This document shows positions 23,212 to 29,457 of a stretch of DNA of 34,565 bases, piece by piece. The notes under the pieces were generated by a model. It searched no databases. It worked only from the letters and a program-made list of their open reading frames with translations, and had not been told where the DNA came from. Source of the DNA: a virus; the IMG/VR virus record IMGVR_UViG_3300030098_001209, positions 1 to 34,565 of that record; one strand, written 5' to 3'. Numbering within the stretch: the first letter of the stretch is position 1; each line of letters starts with the position of its first letter. Both the position numbers and the translations under genes were made by a program.

Positions 23212-23874
23212 TCAGAATTTCACACCGACAATTTTATGGATGGAAAGTAAGGTATCGCGGGGGAAGCTCAGATTTTGCTCGGGGCTATACTGACTAAGGC
23301 TTACAGCCTCGTCGGACAGGGCGACAAATTCTTTGACGATGGCCGTCTTATTGCCGTCGTTTTCAAACTGCACGACGACCAAATCACCGGCCTTGTACGG
23401 CAGTCCTGGGTGAACAAATGCGATTTCACCGGCTTGGATTCGCGGCGCCATGCTGTCGCCGACGACGTAGACGGCGTATGCCGTCGGGCTTCCCGAGAGG
23501 AAGTCGGGCGCGGTGATAGAGTCGATAGGCTCATTCACGTCGGAGATGTCTACGCCGACGCCGCCCTCTGCGGCACCATAAATAGGTATGCGTTGCTGGG
23601 GCGTGGACTTGGAGACGACGCTGCCCTCACTGTCCACGCCAAGCACCTGATCGACAGTGACGTTGAGCGCGTCGGCTATCGACTGCGCGATTTCCAGGCG
23701 CGGCTCGGCCTCGTGGCGCACATACCGCCGCAACGTGTGCGGCTGCATGTCAATGAGGTTTGCCAGTTCCTTAGCGGAAACGGCGGCGTCTGCCATTAAC
23801 ACCTTGATGCGGTTTTTTCTCAAATCAAACTCAATGCCGGTGATTACCGGCAACTCTCTCTCTGGATTTTGCAT
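23212..23874 (-). CDS. S24-family phage repressor (CI/LexA-like), 220 aa
   Basis: Residues 20-85 form an XRE-type helix-turn-helix (MADAAVSAKELANLIDMQPH, then IAQSIADALNVTVDQVLG). Residues 95-220 are the S24 peptidase and dimerisation domain, with catalytic Ser in VVGDSMAPRIQAGE and Lys in NKTAIVKEF. Such repressors hold lysogeny and are lost by RecA-stimulated self-cleavage. The usual Ala-Gly cleavage pair is not obvious; IPIYGAAEGGVG is the likely linker. Unusually, it points the same way as the early genes and has no terminator behind it. Confidence 0.88.
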   Translation of the reverse strand: MQNPERELPVITGIEFDLRKNRIKVLMADAAVSAKELANLIDMQPHTLRRYVRHEAEPRLEIAQSIADALNVTVDQVLGVDSEGSVVSKSTPQQRIPIYGAAEGGVGVDISDVNEPIDSITAPDFLSGSPTAYAVYVVGDSMAPRIQAGEIAFVHPGLPYKAGDLVVVQFENDGNKTAIVKEFVALSDEAVSLSQYSPEQNLSFPRDTLLSIHKIVGVKF

Positions 23875-23897
23875 TTCGATTCTCCCTCTCGCGGAGA

Positions 23898-23926
23898 GAT
23901 TAACGAAACGTTATTTTTTTTGTCAA
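23898..23926 (-). promoter_or_regulatory. Repressor promoter with internal dyad
   Basis: On the minus strand TTGACA (23926..23921) and TTAATC (23903..23898) are 17 bases apart. A perfect dyad TAACG-AAA-CGTTA (23901..23913) lies between them, so a bound dimer would block the promoter. An AGGT-N5-ACCA site abuts the -35. Confidence 0.6.
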
Positions 23927-23927
23927 A

Positions 23928-23963
23928 AGGTAATAAACCACATTTCGCTATGGTTTTATACCA
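23928..23963. promoter_or_regulatory. Paired (T/A)GGT-N5-ACCA operator-like sites, repressor side
   Basis: AGGTAATAAACCA (23928..23940) and TGGTTTTATACCA (23951..23963) are centred 23 bases apart. They lie just upstream of the repressor promoter, and the second directly adjoins the stop codon of the winged-helix gene. They are the same 13-bp dyad found twice on the other side of that gene. Confidence 0.65.
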
Positions 23964-24439
23964 CTTTTTTTGTTCGAAACTTCAACGTGTTCAGCCATGC
24001 GTGCCATCATGTTGGACCCGATAAGTGACCTTGCCAAGTGCAGTAATGTTTCTTCGTCCAGCACTTTAGAAACGCCTTCTCGAAATTCGGCTTCAAGTTG
24101 CTCAGAGGGATGAAAGTTTTCATCAATCAAGCCAGATCTTTGCGCCATTTTGATCGTCTTTTTAGCATTTGAAAAGTCGATATTTTTTGCCTTACACTCC
24201 GCAGAAAGGTTGAACTTTTCACCTGTCCAATAGCTAACCATGATGCTGTAAAGCAAGCCTCGACGAGCCAAACTGGTGCGAAAAAAATTAAGCGTCGGAA
24301 AGCATTCGGCAGATGCAATGCCCATGTGAAATTGGTGTATAAATCTTGCAAAATGAAGGATCGCTCCATTGCGCATCGCGGCGCTAAATTCTTTCGGACG
24401 GCTTCGATTCGACTCTGAAATTGCGTTGAATTTGAACAT
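23948..24439 (-). CDS. Winged-helix-like regulator, 163 aa
   Basis: The ATG at 24439 (MFKFNAISESNR) follows AGGAGG; the longer frame starts at GTG inside an operator-like site. The central region GLLYSIMVSYWTGEKF, NLSAECKAKNIDFSNAKKTI, AQRSGLIDE has the spacing of a MarR/MerR-like winged helix, where the last segment resembles an EAGLI wing entry. The rest is helical. It is flanked on both sides by paired TGGT-N5-ACCA dyads, which suggests it binds them and controls itself and the downstream repressor. I assign no exact family. Confidence 0.65.
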   Translation of the reverse strand: MFKFNAISESNRSRPKEFSAAMRNGAILHFARFIHQFHMGIASAECFPTLNFFRTSLARRGLLYSIMVSYWTGEKFNLSAECKAKNIDFSNAKKTIKMAQRSGLIDENFHPSEQLEAEFREGVSKVLDEETLLHLARSLIGSNMMARMAEHVEVSNKKSGIKP

Positions 24440-24457
24440 TTTGGACCTCCTGAAAAT

Positions 24458-24492
24458 TGGTAAAAAACCATGTTGAAAATGGTACAAAACCA
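24458..24492. promoter_or_regulatory. Paired TGGT-N5-ACCA operator-like sites, upstream of the winged-helix gene
   Basis: TGGTAAAAAACCA (24458..24470) and TGGTACAAAACCA (24480..24492) are centred 22 bases apart, about two helical turns. They lie between the integrase stop and the ribosome site of the regulator. Only weak promoter boxes are visible around them. Confidence 0.7.
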
Positions 24493-24505
24493 CTTTGGCT
24501 GTGGA

Positions 24506-25591
24506 TTATCTTTTAATTGCCTCACTCATTTTATCTGCAAGCGTCTGATTCCGCTTCGGTGGACTGATCCAGTGGCCGTAAAGCTCGTAGGTCAGTGCGA
24601 CGCTGTAGTGGCCGAGAACCTTTGCGACAGTCTCGGCGGGTTCTTTGACCTCGAACAAAAGTAGGCTTGCAAAGAAGTGTCTGAGGTCGTGCCAGCGGAT
24701 GCGGTCGGCGCCAGCGGCGTCACACGCCTTGTGCAAACCTCGCTTGCGCCAGTTATCTACGTCGGCGTAATTCCCGGCTTTTGACGGGAAGACTAAATTC
24801 TTCCGGCGCTGCTCTAGGGGTTGTTGCAGCTTCCATTCCTTCATCATCTGCTCCAACTCGGGCATCATCTGAACGGTACGGAAGCCGTGTCGCGTCTTAG
24901 GATCGTCGATGGACTTGTCTTTCTTCCGCGCCTTCTCCACATGAATAAGCCCGTTGTCGAAATCAACATAATCCCAGGTCAATGCGATTTGTTCGCCCGC
25001 TCGCAATCCCGTCCACGCGGCAAAGCGCATGGCGAGGCCGTAATGTTTGGGCGCACAATCCAAAATCTTTGCCATTGTGTCCATGTCGATCCGCTTAACC
25101 GTGGCCTTCTTTTTGACCGGCTCCAGCGTCACGTCGCCGAAATTTAACATGGCGTATTCACGCTCGACGCACCAACGACCAAAGCCTTTGAGGACGCCCG
25201 CCTTGTTGCGGCCCGTCTTCGGGGCGCCCGCAAACAGAACGTCGATCACGTCGTCGAGTATGTGGACGGGGCGCAAATCGCCGACGCGGACGGCGCCCAG
25301 AATTTCGGAGACTTGCTCCAACGCGACGCGCTTGTTCTCCACCTGGGCCGCGCCAACGTCGCCACGTTTCGCCCGCGCCGCCTCGCCCTCTAGGTATTTG
25401 GCGACGGCGTCGGCGAACAGTGGCGTCGCGGCGGGATTGATGTAGATACCCCGCCGGGCTTTCTCGGCCTCGACTTGTTTAACGTAAGCCTTGGCTTGTT
25501 TCTCAGTCGCGAATGTTTTCGTCTGCCCGCCGATTGCGCGGGCGCAACCGATCCACTTTGACGGGTCTTTGCTTGAGCGTCTAACTGGCAT
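24506..25591 (-). CDS. int: Tyrosine-type phage integrase, 361 aa
   Basis: I chose the ATG at 25591 (MPVRRSSKDPSKWIG), which shares one base with the upstream stop (TGATG). The N-terminus has an arm-type DNA-binding segment (KTFATEKQAKAYVKQVEAEK), followed by a core-binding region. The catalytic domain has Arg in WTGLRAGEQ, HDLRH, LGH and the nucleophile Tyr in TYELYGHW. It would recombine attP (27331..27381) with the host tRNA-fMet gene. The distance of about 1.7 kb from attP is larger than usual. Confidence 0.93.
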   Translation of the reverse strand: MPVRRSSKDPSKWIGCARAIGGQTKTFATEKQAKAYVKQVEAEKARRGIYINPAATPLFADAVAKYLEGEAARAKRGDVGAAQVENKRVALEQVSEILGAVRVGDLRPVHILDDVIDVLFAGAPKTGRNKAGVLKGFGRWCVEREYAMLNFGDVTLEPVKKKATVKRIDMDTMAKILDCAPKHYGLAMRFAAWTGLRAGEQIALTWDYVDFDNGLIHVEKARKKDKSIDDPKTRHGFRTVQMMPELEQMMKEWKLQQPLEQRRKNLVFPSKAGNYADVDNWRKRGLHKACDAAGADRIRWHDLRHFFASLLLFEVKEPAETVAKVLGHYSVALTYELYGHWISPPKRNQTLADKMSEAIKR

Positions 25592-25800
25592 CACTCCCCC
25601 CTGCGCTTCTGTGCCGCAAACGCTTGCGCGTCGTTCCATGCTGTTGAAAAAATCTTGTCGAAAAGTTTTTCACGCTGATACCCAGGATTGTTCTTATCTG
25701 GATAGCTGACGAGAAAAGCAGAGCCGAGGTTCCGTATCTGAACAGGACCATAATCATCCCACTGCTCAACCCATATCCATTTGGTTTGACTTCCGCTCAT
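25591..25800 (-). CDS. Small hypothetical protein, 69 aa
   Basis: ATG at 25800 overlaps the upstream stop by one base (TGATG) and its own stop overlaps the integrase start. The sequence MSGSQTKWIWVEQWDDYGPV, then RNLGSAFLVSYPDKNNPGYQ, is rich in Trp and Tyr. It is co-translated with the integrase and could be an accessory factor, but nothing in the sequence proves it. Confidence 0.65.
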   Translation of the reverse strand: MSGSQTKWIWVEQWDDYGPVQIRNLGSAFLVSYPDKNNPGYQREKLFDKIFSTAWNDAQAFAAQKRRGE

Positions 25801-26093
25801 CACCCTTCTCCTTTTGTTTTGTTCTTTTCACCAACCCAATGAATATCAATTCCCACTCCCATCTCATCTGCGAGTGCTTGGAGCGTTAGTCGGATCACCG
25901 TGTCATCAAACGCCGAAGCTGGACGATGAAGTAGTAGTTCAGTCGGCCACTTGCCGTTTCTTTCGGCTTGTTCAGAGAGCCGTGACATAAACCCCTCAAT
26001 CCCATTTGCCACTTCAATTGCTATGGGGTTTTTTGCATCAGTGTCTTTCAAAGCGGCGTCAATGGCGGCTTGGTCATTTTTCCAGTTCGCCAT
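25800..26093 (-). CDS. Hypothetical protein, 97 aa
   Basis: ATG at 26093 has AGGAG upstream. The sequence is helical and acidic (MANWKNDQAAIDAALKDTDA; LTLQALADEMGVGIDIHWVG). No family is recognised. It lies in the string of small coupled genes before the integrase. Confidence 0.65.
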   Translation of the reverse strand: MANWKNDQAAIDAALKDTDAKNPIAIEVANGIEGFMSRLSEQAERNGKWPTELLLHRPASAFDDTVIRLTLQALADEMGVGIDIHWVGEKNKTKGEG

Positions 26094-26184
26094 ACCCTAC
26101 TCCTTTTTTGATTGACTTATGTTTCTTCGCTGACAATGAACAGTAGATCGTTTCGTAATGAGTCCGTGTTTCAAATCCTGGCAT
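26074..26184 (-). CDS. Possible small protein, 36 aa
   Basis: ATG at 26184 follows a GGGGGAG ribosome site that lies in a 19-bp sequence identical to the integrase start region. It encodes MPGFETRTHYETIYCSLSAK followed by a Lys-rich end, and it overlaps the next start by 20 bases. Coupling and the ribosome site favour translation; the short length leaves doubt. Confidence 0.45.
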   Translation of the reverse strand: MPGFETRTHYETIYCSLSAKKHKSIKKGVGYGELEK

Positions 26185-26374
26185 CACTCCCCCCTGTACT
26201 CAATGAAACTATCCTCACTGCCATGAGGCATATTGAAGACACGACGCGCGTGTTGAACCCCTCCGGAAACTCCCTGGCTGCGTAGCCGCAGCCAATCGTC
26301 TCGGTGTGTCTGGCGGCACCCTTGCCGCAATACGCGCACGTCTGACGGTGATCAAAAATAGTAATCAAACACAT
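26184..26374 (-). pseudogene. Small Cys-containing gene with an apparent frameshift
   Basis: From ATG at 26374 the frame gives MCLITIFDHRQTCAYCGKGA and continues to EFPEGFNTR, with a CxxC zinc-like motif. After about base 26246 the native-looking sequence (RRVFNMPHGSEDSFIEYRGE) is in another frame, whose stop makes the usual TGATG overlap with the next gene. Staying in the first frame gives an unlikely end and reaches 26171. Either a real indel, an assembly error or a programmed shift is possible. Confidence 0.45.
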
Positions 26375-26765
26375 CCCCCTGATACCCAGGCTGGCCCTTT
26401 AGCACCCAATCGAAATGGCTTGTGGGGCGGTAGCGCATGACGCCGTGCTCGTCACGCCTCTCCAATAGTCCATCATTCACGGCGTAATTCAGCGCGGCAT
26501 CGCGAACCTTTTTTGGAATGTTGATTGCCTCGCGTGCGATCAGAGCATCGCTTGCCGGGATCCCCGAATAGGTTCGGGATGCATATCCAATGACATGTGC
26601 GTACATAACCAGCCGAAGGTACTCATGCATCGAGGCAATGACCGGGTTCCCCGACTTAGCCCATCTGTGGGCGTTGGGATTTATTCTGTAATGAATCCAA
26701 CTGACCAGATTCGTATCGCAAGAGGCCAGTTGTACATCTCTATGCGTTTTTAGTGTGTCAGTCAT
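26352..26765 (-). CDS. Hypothetical winged-helix-like protein, 137 aa
   Basis: ATG at 26765 follows TTTAGGAGAGAGAG. The second half (DALIAREAINIPKKVRDAAL, NYAVNDGLLERRDEHGVMRY) has the rhythm of a winged helix with a wing-like hairpin. It may be a regulator of this accessory region. The upstream non-coding 26766..26846 contains a CACCAGC/GCTGGTG hairpin (26785..26808) without a U-tract. Confidence 0.65.
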   Translation of the reverse strand: MTDTLKTHRDVQLASCDTNLVSWIHYRINPNAHRWAKSGNPVIASMHEYLRLVMYAHVIGYASRTYSGIPASDALIAREAINIPKKVRDAALNYAVNDGLLERRDEHGVMRYRPTSHFDWVLKGQPGYQGDVFDYYF

Positions 26766-26846
26766 CTCTCTCTCCTAAAGTTTGCACCAGCAAAGCCCTG
26801 CGCTGGTGGTCGGGGCCAAGGGGCGCTAGTGCGCGATGGGGTTAAG

Positions 26847-27116
26847 TTAGCCGAGGGTTTGCATCAGACGGCGAACCCGCTGGGCGGTGCCTCTCGCAGA
26901 TGCTTGCAGTCCAATAGCATCGTCGCCCATGTCCCAGCCCTCGCCAGCGCAATCAGAATAATACTCAGCGTCCGAGAGCCATTCCCGTAATTCCGGCGCG
27001 GTGCATTCATACCGAATTGTCCGCTTCAACTCTTTGACCCTAATGCCTGTCGGCAAGTCACGCTCAGAATGGTCGATGGCGAAGGTCTTGGGAATGTCGA
27101 TTGTATAGGTTGTCAT
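26847..27116 (-). CDS. Hypothetical acidic protein, 89 aa
   Basis: ATG at 27116 (MTTYTIDIPKTFAIDHSERD) follows AAGGAGAGAGAAA; the longer frame would start within the promoter region. The protein is small, acidic and alpha/beta (TAPELREWLSDAEYYSDCAG). It is the first gene after attP and the terminator, so it is the first gene of the lysogeny side. No family is recognised. Confidence 0.7.
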   Translation of the reverse strand: MTTYTIDIPKTFAIDHSERDLPTGIRVKELKRTIRYECTAPELREWLSDAEYYSDCAGEGWDMGDDAIGLQASARGTAQRVRRLMQTLG

Positions 27117-27136
27117 TTTCTCTCTCCTTGTTGCTA

Positions 27137-27154
27137 CGTGGTCCCTCAACCACG
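27137..27154. repeat. Inverted repeat CGTGGT-N6-ACCACG in a 5' leader
   Basis: This six-pair hairpin lies between the promoter and the ribosome site of the 89-residue gene. It may be an operator or a leader hairpin; no U-tract follows. Confidence 0.5.
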
Positions 27155-27159
27155 ATGAC

Positions 27160-27188
27160 ATTATGCAACATATTATTTGATAAAACAA
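27160..27188 (-). promoter_or_regulatory. Promoter for the accessory/integrase gene string
   Basis: On the minus strand TTGTTT (27188..27183) and CATAAT (27165..27160) are 17 bases apart. It lies just beyond the late terminator, and transcription would run through the small genes towards int. The rest of the gap 27189..27280 is AT-rich with no gene seen. Confidence 0.5.
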
Positions 27189-27265
27189 CAAAAAAATGAC
27201 CGTCAGGTAATTTCGCAGATTGGCCCCTGTCGCGATGTCAGAGCAGCATTTGAGCATCTTTGAGC

Positions 27266-27302
27266 TAAAAACAAAAAAAAAGCCGCCCCTGCCGGGGCGG
27301 CT
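27266..27302 (-). terminator. Strong intrinsic terminator at the end of the late operon
   Basis: AGCCGCCCC pairs with GGGGCGGCT around TGCC over nine pairs (27281..27302). On the minus strand a tract of nine T, then G and TTTT follows. It stops late transcripts after lysis genes and attP, isolating the lysogeny region. Confidence 0.92.
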
Positions 27303-27420
27303 AACTAACTGTAATAATTAAATTATTTAGTGGTTGCGGGGGTAGGATTTGAACCTACGACCTTCAGGTTATGAGCCTGACAACATGCCAAATAATGTCT
27401 AACTATTACAGCCACTTAGC
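27301..27420. repeat. Imperfect inverted repeat flanking the attP core
   Basis: Left arm 27301..27333 and right arm 27388..27419 are imperfect inverted copies sharing CTGTAATA, ATTATTT and CTAA blocks. They enclose the tRNA-derived core. Close by are a perfect 16-bp palindrome GCTTTGATATCAAAGC (27419..27434) and TAGCA-N5-TGCTA (27437..27451). These could be integrase, excisionase or host-factor sites. Confidence 0.7.
27331..27381 (-). other. attP: attP core: 3' part of initiator tRNA-Met (CAT anticodon)
   Basis: On the minus strand the sequence holds the anticodon arm TCAGG-CTCATAA-CCTGA, the T-arm GTAGG-TTCAAAT-CCTAC, the acceptor strand CCCCGCA and ACCA. These are the hallmarks of bacterial tRNA-fMet. 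The 5' half (acceptor strand and D-arm) is missing: upstream bases cannot pair with CCCCGCA. A partial tRNA in an integrase-bearing phage is the classic attP core that restores the host tRNA on integration. Confidence 0.9.
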
Positions 27421-27485
27421 TTTGATATCAAAGCCCTAGCAGGTAATGCTAAACATTATTGATGGAAGGTGATTAAAGCAAGCGA

Positions 27486-27665
27486 TTATTGAGAACGGAT
27501 TTTCAGCGACTTTTCTTCAACTACCTGACGGTCGTTTTCGTCGTCACAAAAAGCAACACCCTGGCAGCAATCGCCGTCAGTGATGCACTTACAGTTAGCG
27601 CATTGGTAGTGGCCGTGGACGAACACCATCGGCCTACGGCTGCCGCATTTGACGCACTGAATCAT
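27486..27665 (-). CDS. Cys-rich zinc-ribbon protein, 59 aa
   Basis: ATG at 27665 overlaps the holin stop (ATGA) and TAA is at 27486. It encodes MIQCVKCGSRRPMVFVHGHY, then QCANCKCITDGDCCQG and an acidic end. CxxC, CxxCxC and CC can bind one or two zinc ions. It is the last gene of the late operon before attP. Possible roles are a transcription or host-interaction factor; this is unproven. Confidence 0.75.
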   Translation of the reverse strand: MIQCVKCGSRRPMVFVHGHYQCANCKCITDGDCCQGVAFCDDENDRQVVEEKSLKIRSQ

Positions 27666-28078
27666 TTCTTCAACTTCCCTGCAATCTTCTCACCCGACCG
27701 TCCGACCACATAGCCTCCGACGCCGATTGATAACAGGGTCCAGAGTTCGTCCGGCAAGGGTATCGACAACGGAATTTGATTTCCCGTTGATAGCGTCACT
27801 GCTAATTCAGCCAGTGGTGCCAGTAGAAAATTCCAGGCAACGATAGCAGTGATCGTCAGCATTAAAATTGGCCGCCACGTCGCCGTGATCTTATGCTCCG
27901 ATTTTGCCTCGGCTATGACGACGCTGGCGGCGGCCTCTTCAATTGCCGCCGTGTTCTGCATCATCGCCATGTTCAACTCGCGCTCAATCTCTTGCGCTTT
28001 GTTTTTGTCGGCGGGCAACACTCGACCTATGACATCTTTGACGATAGGCCCGAGGACGGGAAGCAAGGCGCCGATCAT
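27662..28078 (-). CDS. Holin of the GTA 3TM type, 138 aa
   Basis: Residues 1-22 are hydrophobic (MIGALLPVLGPIVKDVIGRV). A charged helical region (NKAQEIERELNMAMMQNTAA, AEAKSEHKITATWRP) follows, then two membrane spans (ILMLTITAIVAWNFLLAPLA; LWTLLSIGVGGYVVGRSGEK). This is the form of the 3TM holin family of alphaproteobacterial phages and gene-transfer agents. It would time membrane opening for the endolysin encoded directly upstream (TAATG overlap). Confidence 0.85.
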   Translation of the reverse strand: MIGALLPVLGPIVKDVIGRVLPADKNKAQEIERELNMAMMQNTAAIEEAAASVVIAEAKSEHKITATWRPILMLTITAIVAWNFLLAPLAELAVTLSTGNQIPLSIPLPDELWTLLSIGVGGYVVGRSGEKIAGKLKK

Positions 28079-28491
28079 TAGTCGATGTCCGAGAAAAATT
28101 TATGGTTGCCGATCATGGCGACCGGCTCTTTGCCCTCAGACCAATCTGGCTGCACGGCCTTGGTGTGATAATGGCATGACCCCATCGTCGGGTCGTCTTC
28201 GGAGACAAGCGCCTCGGAGACGGCCTGTAGTGCGGCGACATATTCTGGATGCGTTTTGTCCAGCCCAATCAGTTTTTCGCGGTTAGGGTCATTCTCATTC
28301 CAGCATGAAAACTGCCAGGGCTTTTGACAGACCGTCTCAAGCGTGTCGCCCCACCATCCGCCTTTCGCCGCACGGTTGATAATGACGTGGGCGACGGCCT
28401 TCATGCCGTGTTCGCCTTCTCCACGCGCCTCGGCCCAGACAGTGCGAGCAGCAATATCGAGGTCGTCGCTCGTAACATTGTCGGTAGTCAT
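28078..28491 (-). CDS. Endolysin, SleB-type cell-wall hydrolase, 137 aa
   Basis: The start at 28491 (MTTDNVTSDDLDIAAR) forms TAATG with the upstream stop; ATG at 28500 is possible. The catalytic Glu lies in VWAEARGEGEHG. Family landmarks AVAHVIINRA, TVCQKPWQFSCW and MGSCHYHTKAVQPDW follow. SleB/CwlJ-like hydrolases cleave the glycan strand of peptidoglycan. There is no signal peptide, so export depends on a holin. Confidence 0.9.
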   Translation of the reverse strand: MTTDNVTSDDLDIAARTVWAEARGEGEHGMKAVAHVIINRAAKGGWWGDTLETVCQKPWQFSCWNENDPNREKLIGLDKTHPEYVAALQAVSEALVSEDDPTMGSCHYHTKAVQPDWSEGKEPVAMIGNHKFFSDID

Positions 28492-28664
28492 TAACTCCAT
28501 CCTTTCATAATCAAATACCGAACCTCGTCAAATGTGAGCCGCACGGTTTCGGTCGATGACTCTGTCGTCATGGAAATGATGAACGGCTTTGACAAGTCAC
28601 TGTCTCGCTCAAATGCGACGGTCGGCTTATCGACGTAACGATGCGCCTTTAAATTTTCCGGCAT
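28491..28664 (-). CDS. Small hypothetical protein, 57 aa
   Basis: ATG at 28664 (MPENLKAHRYVDKPTV) follows GGGAGGAATC. The sequence is mostly beta with a helical end (RLTFDEVRYLIMKGW). It overlaps the nuclease gene by 16 bases and the endolysin start by one base. Function is unknown; it is co-expressed with lysis genes. Confidence 0.7.
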   Translation of the reverse strand: MPENLKAHRYVDKPTVAFERDSDLSKPFIISMTTESSTETVRLTFDEVRYLIMKGWS

Positions 28665-29068
28665 GATTCCTCCCACGTTTGACGCTCATCAGACTCAATT
28701 AAAACGTGTTCAAAAATGTGTGTAGTCATGCTTTTGATTTCGCTAATCGGTCGGAACACCACTTTGCGAACATCTAATGCCGCCAGGGCGACGATGTCGC
28801 AGCGGTCGGCTCGCATAACGATTTTCTTGTTGTTGCCTGAGCAAGTTTTCCACGAATAGCAGCGTCGGTCGCGCTGACGCGCCCGCGTCGATTTGACCTC
28901 AACCCTGATCCACTTGTCGGCGTGGCGGGCGAGAATGTCGAAACCGACTTTATTGACGACATCGCAGTCGACTCCAAATCCGGCAAGCACTGCCGCCGTT
29001 AAAAAGTCACCGGACTGTCCAATCTGAACATTGGTTTGGCCCTTGTTTAAACTTTTATCGGCAGCCAA
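28649..29068 (-). CDS. PD-(D/E)XK nuclease-like protein, 139 aa
   Basis: The layout is an N-terminal helix (GQSGDFLTAAVLAGFGVDCD) then GFDILARHADKWIRVEVKST. This supplies the Asp and the Glu-Val-Lys of the PD-(D/E)XK core, as in Hjc-like and small endonuclease families. The C-terminal half is basic with Cys and His. It is placed among lysis genes rather than replication genes, which is unusual. It may degrade host DNA, resolve DNA before packaging, or act in conflict with other phages; these are guesses. Confidence 0.75.
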   Translation of the reverse strand: MAADKSLNKGQTNVQIGQSGDFLTAAVLAGFGVDCDVVNKVGFDILARHADKWIRVEVKSTRARQRDRRCYSWKTCSGNNKKIVMRADRCDIVALAALDVRKVVFRPISEIKSMTTHIFEHVLIESDERQTWEESCRKI

Positions 29069-29457
29069 TTCACTATGTCCTCAGTGCGGACTTCGCCGTT
29101 ACGCTCGATACAATCATTGGCGTCGACCATCGTCAGAACAGTGGTATCAATCCCATTATTTATGTTTGCCAGGCGACTATGAAATACATGAATGCGGTGT
29201 GCAGTGAAGTTTGTCGGCGGCTCTGCCGAATTGAATGCCTCGAGGAAATTGTCTTTGTCTTTGCCCGACAGAATTATTTCTTTTAAATCTTTAAACCGAG
29301 ACTCAAGCGTGTATTTAAGCTGCCCAATCGTAAACTTGCACTCCTGTCCCAACTCCGGCTTCGGTTTGGCGGCCTGGGCGGGCGGCGTCGTCTGGCACCC
29401 AGACAACAAAAAAGCCGCCACGACGGCGGCGATGGCGGCGGCTTGGAGGGGGTTCAT
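29047..29457 (-). CDS. Outer-membrane-type lipoprotein, 136 aa
   Basis: The N-terminus MNPLQAAAIAAVVAAFLLSGC is a signal peptide with lipobox LLSGC, followed by a Pro/Ala-rich stretch (TTPPAQAAKPKPE). The mature part is helical with Cys at two later positions (GQECKFTIGQ; DANDCIERNG). It could be the outer-membrane spanin subunit or a superinfection-exclusion lipoprotein. Its location in the lysis cluster favours the first, but it is longer than most Rz1 proteins. Confidence 0.75.
   Translation of the reverse strand: MNPLQAAAIAAVVAAFLLSGCQTTPPAQAAKPKPELGQECKFTIGQLKYTLESRFKDLKEIILSGKDKDNFLEAFNSAEPPTNFTAHRIHVFHSRLANINNGIDTTVLTMVDANDCIERNGEVRTEDIVNWLPIKV

Noticed and set aside
27331-27420. Complete tRNA-Met gene
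   Set aside because: The 5' acceptor strand and D-arm are absent: the bases at the expected place cannot pair with CCCCGCA. It fits an attP core rather than a functional tRNA.
15712-27533. 12-bp motif TACCTGACGGTC at 15712, 27522 and, inverted, 27198
   Set aside because: Matches of this length are expected by chance in 34 kb, and one copy lies inside a coding frame.
27489-27713. 74-residue plus-strand frame next to attP
   Set aside because: It is antisense to the Cys-rich gene, which has ATGA coupling and clear CxxC motifs. No ribosome site precedes the plus-strand start.
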